Below are positions 1-8,000 of a stretch of DNA of 64,000 bases, one piece after another. The stretch lies in assembly GCA_039105265.1 (NCBI GenBank), contig JAPFFF010000009.1, positions 4,836,001 through 4,900,000 of the forward strand. The letters are read 5' to 3'. The position numbers were made by a program, and so were the translations under genes. Numbering within the stretch: position 1 is the stretch's first letter; every line of letters starts with the position of its first letter. This stretch comes from Tritrichomonas musculus. Lineage: Eukaryota; Parabasalia; Tritrichomonadida; Tritrichomonadidae. The notes under the pieces are model-generated. The model saw only the letters and a program-made list of their open reading frames with translations, ran no database searches and was not told the origin of the DNA.

Positions 1-3000
1 CTTTGTTTTCAATCAAGCTTTTCCAAACGTCTTTTAACGATATGACGGGGACGTTCAAATACTGCGCGATTGACTTGGCAGCAATAGAACAACCTGACAT
101 GTGTGGCCCGTGAACAATAACACATAGACTGAACTTGTTAACCGCCGAATTCTGTGTAAAAGTGACGTTGTTTGGATCTTCAACAATTTCTTTTTTGGTG
201 AAGTGTTGGCAAAATAAATCAAAGTCAAAGTGATATGAAAACACTTCAAGTTGGTAATTCGTTGGGTTGATCATTTGCACCTCAATGTTCGACGGCTCGC
301 TGAATGGAAGAACAGGCGGAACTTTCAAGTTTGGCGGATCAAATTCAATGCGTAATTGGACACCAATTCCACTCATCGTGATGAACCTTGCGCGCGGATT
401 GTGCTTGACTTCAATTGGTATCTGGAATGCGTACGAAGTCCCGTTGAGAGGGATGAAAGTGAGCTCGATATTCATGAAAGAAGCAGGTGGCAAAATCCCA
501 TTTGAAGGATTAGTTATAAAAATCTGTGGCACTTTTTCTTCACTTTTTTCTTCCACTTTTTCAGGCTCATTTTTAGATTTTGTCAAATTTGAGGATAACC
601 GTGAACTGCTCTGAATTGGCTGCGGTTCACCGAAGGTGAATTCACAATTGACCGAATTCATGTTCTGTAATTGAAGTGTCATTGTTTTCAATTGACCAAC
701 AATCACTTCACCAAAGTCGAAATGATTCTTCGAAAGTCCGAGATTTGGCAAAATTAATTTTGTTCTCAAAAGTATTGAAAAACCGATGTTTTCAGTCAAT
801 TGAAAACGAATGTCATATTCAAGATTTCCAATGTTATCTATCGTTCTTTGTGCAGTGTCAAAAATGAGCTTCATTGGAATCTTGGCGCCTGTTGGAATGT
901 CTTTGGCTGACGATGGATCGACACTGAAACCTGTTCCTTTCAAAACGTTTGTTTTCAATTCGTAAGAAATTGGAAATTGTGTGATTGAAGTGAATTCAAT
1001 GTCAAATGATCTCACTTCACCAATTGTGATCGATCCGATGTCCATCAAATATTGTGAAAGAATAAAACCGTTAAAAACTTCATGTGAAAGACCTCTTCGA
1101 TTCCTTCTTCCAAAATTTGCTGACTTATCATTCAATTTTTCAATTATGATTCTTCTTTCAAACTCCGAAAAATCAACACGTTTTTCTTTGGGCTCAGCTT
1201 CATCTTCCTCTTCTTCGTTATTATGTTCTTCTTCAGCAATAATCAAGCCAGATTTAGTTATCATTATCTGACGTGATGATGAAGACGCTTCTTCAGTTGC
1301 CATTTTGTAAGCCAGATCGGTCTGCATGCGAGGAATTGAAAGCATGAATTGTGAGAAACGTGAAACCACATGAATTGGCACTTTTATCTCCTCAAAATGG
1401 CCAATTTGAACCAGGAAGTTTTCGTTGTATTCAATAGGAAGACCGGAAACAAGACTGATGTTCATTGTAGCAGTTGAGTTTGCATTAACCGTTCCTTCCG
1501 AAGGCGTTACATAAAAGTGGGCAAATTTATTTCCCTTTGGAATTATAATTGTGTAATTAATTGAGACGTCACTCAAATTCGTCAATTGAAATTGATGTGT
1601 CAAGATTGAATCGTACATTCGATAACCGAAATCAATCTTCAATGGATTCAATTTATAGAGAATTGCAGCAGCAGCTCCATTCAATTGAATTACATAGTCA
1701 GGACCTCCAACAATGTGACAAATGGCGGTTGCATTGTATTTCGCTGATTTCCCATTCTCGTTGCCATAAGCGAAGAAGGAAAAATGAACAGAATCAGTCT
1801 GGCCACCTTCTAATTGTCCTCTTGTTGGATAGACGTCAAAAATACGACATAAGTCGCAGTTTTTGTCATCTGTAACAAGTTGCCAATTCCACTCAACTTT
1901 GGCGTCAGAAGAAGACTTGATGATGACTTCTTTTGTTTGTTCAGTGTTGATCATCAAGTTGCCAAAATTCAACGTCGTTGAAGGCGAGAACGATAAGTTC
2001 GGAAAAATGTAGACACCCTTAACGTTAACGTACAAATGCTGAGGATGATCTTTGAATGTGAAAGTCAGCTTTCTGTTGATCACTTCACTTATGAAATCTT
2101 GTTTAAATGAAGCGTTGAAAACAATTTTTATTTCAATGCTTTCTTGCGGTTGCAACTCAATTTTATTCGGTTGTACAGAAAAAGGTGATGAAACATCAAT
2201 TGAAATTTTCAAAGGAATTTTCACTTGATTTGTCACAGTAACCGTTTTTTGCTGGCTTGGCATTAATTCAACGGATGGAACTTTTTGACTAGTTGACACT
2301 TTTTCTTCCGCATAAGCGTCGTGCCTGTGGACAAACTCGACTTCTTTCTGTGAGAATTGAAGTAACGGTTTAATAACCGCTCCTTTAATTGACGGTTTGA
2401 AAAGCTCAATTCGACTCCTTCCGAGCGTCGCGTTACAAGTGACCAAAACCGAGAAATTAGTCGGTATTGAACTGGACGCGACGAACTGGTAATCAATGGT
2501 TGAATGAGGGCCGATAACAACCGTTTCTGGGACAATATTGAATTGAAAAGAATTCAATGCTCTCTCGTCAATTTTCGGCTTCGATTGAGTCCATCGAAGC
2601 TCCTGCGGCCTTCGACCATGATTTGTGATCTGAAAATTGAATGGATTTTTGAGTTCATTCAAAATGTAACCGAAATTGACCTCATCCATCGGGACGCTTG
2701 AAACGATCGTTGAACCGATTCCGGTGGCGGTTAGATCGACCTTAATTGGGTTCAAATTGACGAAATTCAAAATCAATTTTCCGGTGAAGTAAATCGTATC
2801 GTCCAAGGTTGCAATGACCTTTAAGGTCAATTGCTCATTCGGCTCAATTTCGGCGCTTGTCGGCTCGCATGAAAATACGTTAGTTTCAGATTGAATTGAG
2901 GTTGTCAAAACCGCTTTTATAAGTGAATTATTTGAGATGACAACTTTTGACGCGTTGTTCTTCAAAACGGTTACGTTACCGAAGTGGATGGCATTTGTTG

Positions 3001-4375
3001 ACAGATTTATTGAGGGCCCCGTCGAGGTGGCCCTGATTGTAAATTGAATAGGAGGGTCATCGCTGCCGTATATCCTGATGTAGCCGGTCAGATTGATTGG
3101 CCCAAGAATGAGAGGAGTGATGAATAATGTAATCGGCAATTCTTGTTTTCCTAATATCGTTCCTCGGACTTTGGCAACAGAAATACGGGCTTGAGAAACA
3201 TTTGTCTCTTCGGGAAGAATGAATTCAAATTTGGCGGGATAATCAGATTCATTAATTAGGACGAGTTTTTTCTCATATTCTTTTTGAATGAATATTTGGT
3301 CGAATGAAATATCACTTTCTTGAAGACTTATAGTGGGACAAAGACAATTGGCATATATTGGAATGATCGTTATGGCCTTCCCAACTTTCATTATATCTAA
3401 GGCAAGCTGGACTGAATATTTCATTATTGTGATTGGTATGAATTCAACTGTAACTATCTGCTTTGAGTATTTTGATATGGTTCCTTCACTGGGAATAATA
3501 GTGAATTCACGTGGAGAAAATGTACTATCTTGCAAAAAACGTAGTTTGTAATCAAATGCAATATCAGATCGATTTTCTATTTCAAATGTTTTTGTATATA
3601 AAAATCCATAGCTAATTTCTTCAAAATTGATAACTTTAGGGGATATGATATAATCTGGTCCTACAACTTTACCATAAATCGTAAATGATGGATGAAAGTC
3701 TATCGATCCACGAAAAATAAATAAAAAGCTTTCGGTAAATTGACCAACATGGATTGCATAGAATTTAATAGAGATTTTTTGTGATCCACCAACTGGAATT
3801 TTAGCTGTTGATGGAAAAAAATCAAATTTAAGACCTGATTTGTTGTTTTGACGTATTTCGTAATCCACTTCGACTTTTCCAGTATTTCTCAATACAACTT
3901 CATATTGTGAAACTGTTTCTAATGGAATTTGACCAACATTTATCGTATCACTATCAAATCTAGCTTCAGGAGGAAGCCCTTGACCTTTAAATGTGACTTG
4001 ATATCTAACATTTGAATCAATATCCAATAAATAAGCATGCTCAATAAATTCATGCGCTACTTGTGGCGTAAATTCTATTGTTGAAATTTCAGAACGTTTT
4101 GGCCATATTTCACCTTTTAATGGATTAATAGTATAAACATCTGATTTAAAATCACATAAAGTTGCTAATTCATTACGTTGCTTTGCGTTGTAAATATCGT
4201 AAGAATCAATTGTCTCTTTTTCTTCTTTATCATTTGAATATTTGCACCACCTATAATGCATGATTTTATCACCATAGTTGACTATTTTGATTGAGAAGCG
4301 AGAAGTTACAGAAATAAAAGTTGATGGAAAAAGAACTGTTTGTGGCTCGATGCCAATTTTATTTTCTTTGCTCAT
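1..4375 (-). CDS. HYDIN-like axonemal central-pair protein, 5' part (3' end off the window)
   Basis: The minus strand is open from an ATG at 4375 to the left edge, giving 1,458 codons and no stop. The translation is a string of Ig-like (ASH/MSP/PapD-type) beta modules. Near the N-terminus I see the order typical of hydrocephalus-inducing protein: an opening PQTVLFPSTF stretch, an FTPQ..HEF module, then KGQGLPPEARFDSDTINVGQ, and further on GKVVGPDYIISPKVINFEEI, which lines up with the VMGPxFxFNxxxLxFGDVSFG stretch of HYDIN. HYDIN sits on the C2b projection of the axonemal central pair and is needed for motility, which fits a flagellate. Family members exceed 4,000 residues, so about one third is visible. 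A perfect Inr-like motif lies 12 bases before the ATG. The first 1 kb of coding sequence is clearly more AT-rich than the rest. CFAP65 or another ASH-repeat protein is the main alternative. Confidence 0.8.
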   Translation of the reverse strand, partial: MSKENKIGIEPQTVLFPSTFISVTSRFSIKIVNYGDKIMHYRWCKYSNDKEEKETIDSYDIYNAKQRNELATLCDFKSDVYTINPLKGEIWPKRSEISTIEFTPQVAHEFIEHAYLLDIDSNVRYQVTFKGQGLPPEARFDSDTINVGQIPLETVSQYEVVLRNTGKVEVDYEIRQNNKSGLKFDFFPSTAKIPVGGSQKISIKFYAIHVGQFTESFLFIFRGSIDFHPSFTIYGKVVGPDYIISPKVINFEEISYGFLYTKTFEIENRSDIAFDYKLRFLQDSTFSPREFTIIPSEGTISKYSKQIVTVEFIPITIMKYSVQLALDIMKVGKAITIIPIYANCLCPTISLQESDISFDQIFIQKEYEKKLVLINESDYPAKFEFILPEETNVSQARISVAKVRGTILGKQELPITLFITPLILGPINLTGYIRIYGSDDPPIQFTIRATSTGPSINLSTNAIHFGNVTVLKNNASKVVISNNSLIKAVLTTSIQSETNVFSCEPTSAEIEPNEQLTLKVIATLDDTIYFTGKLILNFVNLNPIKVDLTATGIGSTIVSSVPMDEVNFGYILNELKNPFNFQITNHGRRPQELRWTQSKPKIDERALNSFQFNIVPETVVIGPHSTIDYQFVASSSIPTNFSVLVTCNATLGRSRIELFKPSIKGAVIKPLLQFSQKEVEFVHRHDAYAEEKVSTSQKVPSVELMPSQQKTVTVTNQVKIPLKISIDVSSPFSVQPNKIELQPQESIEIKIVFNASFKQDFISEVINRKLTFTFKDHPQHLYVNVKGVYIFPNLSFSPSTTLNFGNLMINTEQTKEVIIKSSSDAKVEWNWQLVTDDKNCDLCRIFDVYPTRGQLEGGQTDSVHFSFFAYGNENGKSAKYNATAICHIVGGPDYVIQLNGAAAAILYKLNPLKIDFGYRMYDSILTHQFQLTNLSDVSINYTIIIPKGNKFAHFYVTPSEGTVNANSTATMNISLVSGLPIEYNENFLVQIGHFEEIKVPIHVVSRFSQFMLSIPRMQTDLAYKMATEEASSSSRQIMITKSGLIIAEEEHNNEEEEDEAEPKEKRVDFSEFERRIIIEKLNDKSANFGRRNRRGLSHEVFNGFILSQYLMDIGSITIGEVRSFDIEFTSITQFPISYELKTNVLKGTGFSVDPSSAKDIPTGAKIPMKLIFDTAQRTIDNIGNLEYDIRFQLTENIGFSILLRTKLILPNLGLSKNHFDFGEVIVGQLKTMTLQLQNMNSVNCEFTFGEPQPIQSSSRLSSNLTKSKNEPEKVEEKSEEKVPQIFITNPSNGILPPASFMNIELTFIPLNGTSYAFQIPIEVKHNPRARFITMSGIGVQLRIEFDPPNLKVPPVLPFSEPSNIEVQMINPTNYQLEVFSYHFDFDLFCQHFTKKEIVEDPNNVTFTQNSAVNKFSLCVIVHGPHMSGCSIAAKSIAQYLNVPVISLKDVWKSLIENK

Positions 4376-4383
4376 TCAGGTGG

Positions 4384-4389
4384 TAATGA
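4384..4389 (-). promoter_or_regulatory. Inr-like element of the HYDIN-like gene
   Basis: On the minus strand this reads TCATTA, a full match to the trichomonad initiator TCA-Y-W-W. The A is 12 bases upstream of the ATG at 4375, inside the usual short 5' UTR distance. Confidence 0.6.
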
Positions 4390-4440
4390 AATAAAAGAGA
4401 TTGGATTCTATTTCAATTTAATTTAAAGAATTTGAATATA

Positions 4441-4468
4441 GTGGTCCTAAAAAATATTGATAAGAAAT
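4441..4468 (+). repeat. Left terminal inverted repeat of the mariner relic
   Basis: A 28-base repeat preceded by TA. It matches the reverse complement of 5151-5178 at 27 of 28 positions. Confidence 0.85.
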
Positions 4469-4678
4469 TTGAGAGAAATTTTCATGTTTCATTGAAAAAA
4501 TTGAGAAAATTTATTTAAAAATAATTTGAGAGAATTTTAAAAGTTCTTTCAAATTCATTCAAATTTAATGACCTATTCATGAATTTATGAATCAATTGTT
4601 GGTCAATCTTTTGACCTTTTATTTATTTGTTTTCTTTACCAAAAAATACAAACGAACGCTATAATTTAATCGCAAGTG

Positions 4679-5017
4679 GTTCTGCAATCGCACAATTTTA
4701 ATAAAAGCAAAACAGCTGATGCATTAAGTATTTCGTTAAATTGCGTCAAAGCAGTAGCTAAATAGATTGATGAAGGGAGACCAGAAAAAACACAACCTTG
4801 CCGACCACAAATATTAACAAATGAAATCAAGTATTTCATATGCGTTAAAGCAATAATGTTTCCTGAAATCCCTGGAGCTGAAATGGCAAATGTTTCCTGA
4901 ACACAAATTTTATTCTTTATATGGAATAATCTAAGTTTAGCAACAAACAATTCTTTGATTGATTCTTTTCCAAAGAAATTGAAACAATGCCTCGAAGTGC
5001 AAGGCAATCAAGTATGA
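4679..5017 (+). pseudogene. Relic of a mariner-type transposase (helix-turn-helix part)
   Basis: Read in one plus-strand frame, the sequence gives a helix-turn-helix-like stretch (KTADALSISLNCVKAVAK), then a GRPEKTQP linker and a second helical part beginning with ILTNEIKYFI. GRPR-like linkers between two HTH units are typical of Tc1/mariner transposases. In-frame stops lie at 4763-4765 (TAG) and 4898-4900 (TGA), and the frame ends at a TGA at 5015-5017. No catalytic acidic triad follows. The gene is dead and its 3' half is deleted. It lies wholly between the terminal inverted repeats at 4441 and 5178. Confidence 0.65.
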
Positions 5018-5150
5018 TTTTAATTTTAATTTTTAATAAAAAATCAACTTTTTCAATTGCCGAAAAAATATTGATAAGAAATTTAACTTTTTAAATTAAA
5101 AATTTTAAAAATAAAATAACTTTTGTTAACGACGATTAACTATTGAATTC

Positions 5151-5178
5151 ATTTCTTATCAATATTTTTTAGGAACAC
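5151..5178 (-). repeat. Right terminal inverted repeat of the mariner relic
   Basis: Inverted partner of 4441-4468, followed by TA at 5179-5180. One mismatch, near the outer end. Confidence 0.85.
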
Positions 5179-5181
5179 TAT

Positions 5182-5512
5182 AATATCAACAACCTTTTCA
5201 ATATCATCATTTAAAAAATTTGAGAACCTTTATTCAAAAAAATCGTTATGAATTTAATATAACGAGTTTTTTATTAATCAAACCATGAGAATCCTTTGAT
5301 AACGAAAGCCAAATTTATTAATTTCAAAAGTTGATACACATAATATTATATATTCCAATTGTGAAAATCTGTCCAAGCTAAAAAATACAATAGTTATTGT
5401 TGACAGTTGAAAACCAAACTCAACACTGTTTAAAAGAAATATTCTTGACATAATGTCTAAAAAAAGTTAAACTAGCCAAAAATAAATTTTTTTATATAAC
5501 ATTGCAATAAGA
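5182..5512. other. Intergenic spacer
   Basis: AT-rich spacer between the mariner relic and the 3' end of the RhoGAP gene. I see no gene, RNA or repeat in it. Confidence 0.6.
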
Positions 5513-7561
5513 TCATTCATCAATAAGGAGAGGATATATATCATCAGTAACTAAATCTTTGATTAAAACGCTCAGCAATTTAATAGATATATTTTTGAAT
5601 TTTTCAAAAGCTGAGAGATCTTTGACATCTTGAGTTGAAACAATATCTGGTCCAAAGCAAATTGCCAAGTTACCTGCAGTCATTTTTGTGACTTCTTCTG
5701 ATTTAACCAATTTTTGGAAAAATCCGATTATATATTTCAGCGTGTAAAGGTGGGCCTTTGGCAATTTACGAACAAATGGGATAAATGATCCATCTTCAAA
5801 AGCATTTTTTAGATCAGGTATATAAGAATTCGGTATTAGTGGGTCAGGGAGCATTGAAAACCATGACTTAAAGAGTGATGCAAGATCATGAATATTAATA
5901 TTTTGATCAAGTGGCGAACCTTCATTGATTCTGTCTTCGTAATTTGTAACATTCTTTTTATTACCAACATGACGAAATATTCCTTCTGTTTGTTCAGCTC
6001 CTTTTTTCAAAAGTAATTCTGCCATTTCATGAACATATCTAGGAATTGGGAAATACTTATGCGTTGTTCGTTGGTTCCATAATTGTTCATAAATAGAAGC
6101 ACCAAAAACTTTCTTTGACTCATAAACATCTTTGTACAAACGAGTTGCATACATCGGAGCAATATCCATTTGCTTTCCTTTTGCACACCTTGCACAAAAT
6201 CTTATATAAGTGAATTGCGCATAATCATTAATTGGCTTACTTTGCTTTAATGCTTCACGTGATAAATGTGATTTAATCCAAACTTCAGAATCGAGAGATG
6301 AAGGATAAATAGAAGCCACGATTACGAATATTTGCCAGGTTTTAAGAAGAGCATCATCATTCGGGTTGTTATTTGTTTGCTTAATTAGTTGGAAGTATAG
6401 TTCATCACGAAGAATTGGAGAAGAATCAACAATTGAAAAAAGTTGAATAAGATTACTACTTCTGCCTTTTTCTCTCAACACTCCTGTATAGCCGAGAATT
6501 ATATTGAACATTTGTATTGCACTTTTTTCATAATTTTTTGGAATTGAAGTTAATAAAGATCCCGTTAGAGGAGTATCTTGAAAAGAAGCAAGAGCTTCAG
6601 GTGATACTTTCTTTCGTGAGAAAATATGGTGAGAACGATGCTCTTTAAAGAAATGCTTGGCATAATCATCAACTTGGAATTTCTGAATATCTTCCTGAAG
6701 ATTAGCCGGCAAAGCAAGATTATGAATATCAGGAAAGAAAGATTGATGATTGGTGGTTTCTTTGGGAGGCTCATATTTGAATGTTGAAACTTCATCTGGA
6801 ACGTCAATAATCATATCACCAAAATTAATCCCTGATGCACGACGATCAAGTGCTTTTTGTCCAGGATCACGACGCGGTTTTGGTGAAGGAGTTTGCTGGC
6901 CAGCCATATTTGAAAATTTCGTACGTTTTGGTTTGTCTTTTGTTTTTTTATCTTCTTCTTGTTTGGGTGAAGTCGGCTCTGAGTCATTATCAAGCTTCTT
7001 TTCTTTCTTTTCTTTTTTCTCTTTCTTATCTTTTTTCTCTTTTTTCTCTTTTTTCTCAGAATTTTTGAAAATATATTTAGTTTCTGTGTCTGGATCCAGA
7101 AATTTAGCATTTTTGGGTTTAGTGTATGTTGTTTGTTTTGTCTCAGTATTATAATAATAAAGTTCATTTTTTGAATCTTCATAAACAAAATATACTGTAC
7201 GCTTTTGCTTATTATGATCTTTTTCTTTCTTTTCTTTCTTTTTCTTCTCTTTTTCTTTCTTTTCTTCTTTTTCTTGCTCATTTTCTTGTACTTTTTCTTC
7301 ATTTTCTTCGACTTTTTCTTCATTCTCTTGTACTTTTTCTTCATTTTCTTCTTCTATCTTTGGCTCACTATCTTCCTTAGAATTTTCTTTTTTATCCTCT
7401 TCCTCACTATCATCATCGGATGAAAAGACATATTCTTCGTTAGTTTCTGGATCCAAAAATGTTTTGTTTTTTGGTTTTATATATGTAGTTTTTTTTGTTT
7501 TTGCTGATAAATAGTAACGCCTGTCCTCTTCATCTTTATATACGTAGAAATAATTTTCCAT
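5513..7561 (-). CDS. WW-MyTH4-RhoGAP protein (Vilse/ARHGAP39 architecture)
   Basis: 682 residues. Two WW-like modules open the protein: residues 3-35 with RRYYLSAKTKKTTYIKP, and 122-150 with LYYYNTETKQTTYTKP. Each is followed by a matching FLDPxTxxxYxF tail, so they are a duplicated unit. Lys/Glu-rich linkers lie at about 50-120 and 165-215. A MyTH4 domain follows at about 300-465 (DTPLTGSLL, LIQLFSIVDSSPILRDELYF, LLKTWQIFVIVASIYPSS). A RhoGAP domain spans about 485-670, with the arginine finger in EGIFRHVG (R530) and the conserved LAICFGPDI. WW + MyTH4 + RhoGAP is the layout of Drosophila Vilse/CrossGAP and human ARHGAP39, which inactivate Rac/Cdc42 and bind cytoskeletal partners. The expected role is a GAP for Rho-family GTPases in actin or cell-shape control. 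A perfect Inr motif lies 9 bases upstream of the ATG. Confidence 0.88.
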   Translation of the reverse strand: MENYFYVYKDEEDRRYYLSAKTKKTTYIKPKNKTFLDPETNEEYVFSSDDDSEEEDKKENSKEDSEPKIEEENEEKVQENEEKVEENEEKVQENEQEKEEKKEKEKKKKEKKEKDHNKQKRTVYFVYEDSKNELYYYNTETKQTTYTKPKNAKFLDPDTETKYIFKNSEKKEKKEKKDKKEKKEKKEKKLDNDSEPTSPKQEEDKKTKDKPKRTKFSNMAGQQTPSPKPRRDPGQKALDRRASGINFGDMIIDVPDEVSTFKYEPPKETTNHQSFFPDIHNLALPANLQEDIQKFQVDDYAKHFFKEHRSHHIFSRKKVSPEALASFQDTPLTGSLLTSIPKNYEKSAIQMFNIILGYTGVLREKGRSSNLIQLFSIVDSSPILRDELYFQLIKQTNNNPNDDALLKTWQIFVIVASIYPSSLDSEVWIKSHLSREALKQSKPINDYAQFTYIRFCARCAKGKQMDIAPMYATRLYKDVYESKKVFGASIYEQLWNQRTTHKYFPIPRYVHEMAELLLKKGAEQTEGIFRHVGNKKNVTNYEDRINEGSPLDQNINIHDLASLFKSWFSMLPDPLIPNSYIPDLKNAFEDGSFIPFVRKLPKAHLYTLKYIIGFFQKLVKSEEVTKMTAGNLAICFGPDIVSTQDVKDLSAFEKFKNISIKLLSVLIKDLVTDDIYPLLIDE

Positions 7562-7566
7562 TATTA

Positions 7567-7572
7567 ATGTGA
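7567..7572 (-). promoter_or_regulatory. Inr-like element of the RhoGAP gene
   Basis: Reads TCACAT on the minus strand and matches TCA-Y-W-W. The A is 9 bases before the ATG at 7561. Confidence 0.55.
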
Positions 7573-8000
7573 AACAAATATTCTAATATGTAGAATTTGA
7601 ATTATTGCTTTTGATTGAACCGAAAACGCTAAAGGTGAAAAAAATTGTCAATTTATTTTTTTGATGTTAACAAAATAAAAAACAAATTGTACTTTTTCAA
7701 TGATATTAAAATCAACAGATAAAATTTTTTTCTCAAGAAAATTCAGGTATTTGGCGAGTAAAATTGTTTTATTTAGAAAGCTCCTTTGATATAAAAAAAT
7801 GTCATTTAAATGAAATTTAATACAAAAAAATTTGTTCAAATTGTAGAAAGAGGAAACTTTTTGTATAAAAAAAACGCAAATTTGTTAACTCAAATAATTG
7901 TGTAAAAAACTCGACTAAAATGTGCCTTTTATTCATTAAAGTTTACAATATCTAATAAATATGAAGTTCTAAAAAAATAAAATATTTAGATGTCTTGATA
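7573..8000. other. Intergenic spacer
   Basis: AT-rich spacer. A 63-codon minus-strand frame at 7648-7839 is low-complexity and has no recognisable features. I see no RNA gene. Confidence 0.5.

Larger units (their letters stand above)
4441..5178 (+). mobile_element. Deleted Tc1/mariner-type DNA transposon
   Basis: The element is 738 bases long. It is bounded by 28-base terminal inverted repeats at 4441-4468 and 5151-5178 that differ at one base, and it is flanked by TA at 4439-4440 and 5179-5180. TA target sites with TIRs near 28 bases are the mariner hallmark. Inside lies the N-terminal, DNA-binding part of a broken transposase on the plus strand; the catalytic DDE/D half is absent. A 22-base copy of the inner TIR sequence sits at 5063-5084 in the orientation of the left TIR, so it can pair with the right TIR. 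The element is a non-autonomous deletion derivative. Confidence 0.8.

Noticed and set aside
4666-5007. 113-codon open frame on the minus strand
   Set aside because: It lies opposite the broken mariner transposase and its translation has no features; it is the shadow of that relic.
6750-7423. Plus- and minus-strand open frames across the RhoGAP linkers
   Set aside because: Shadows of the Lys/Glu-rich coding repeats.
7648-7839. 63-codon minus frame between two genes
   Set aside because: Low-complexity Lys/Phe/Ile composition typical of AT-rich spacer.
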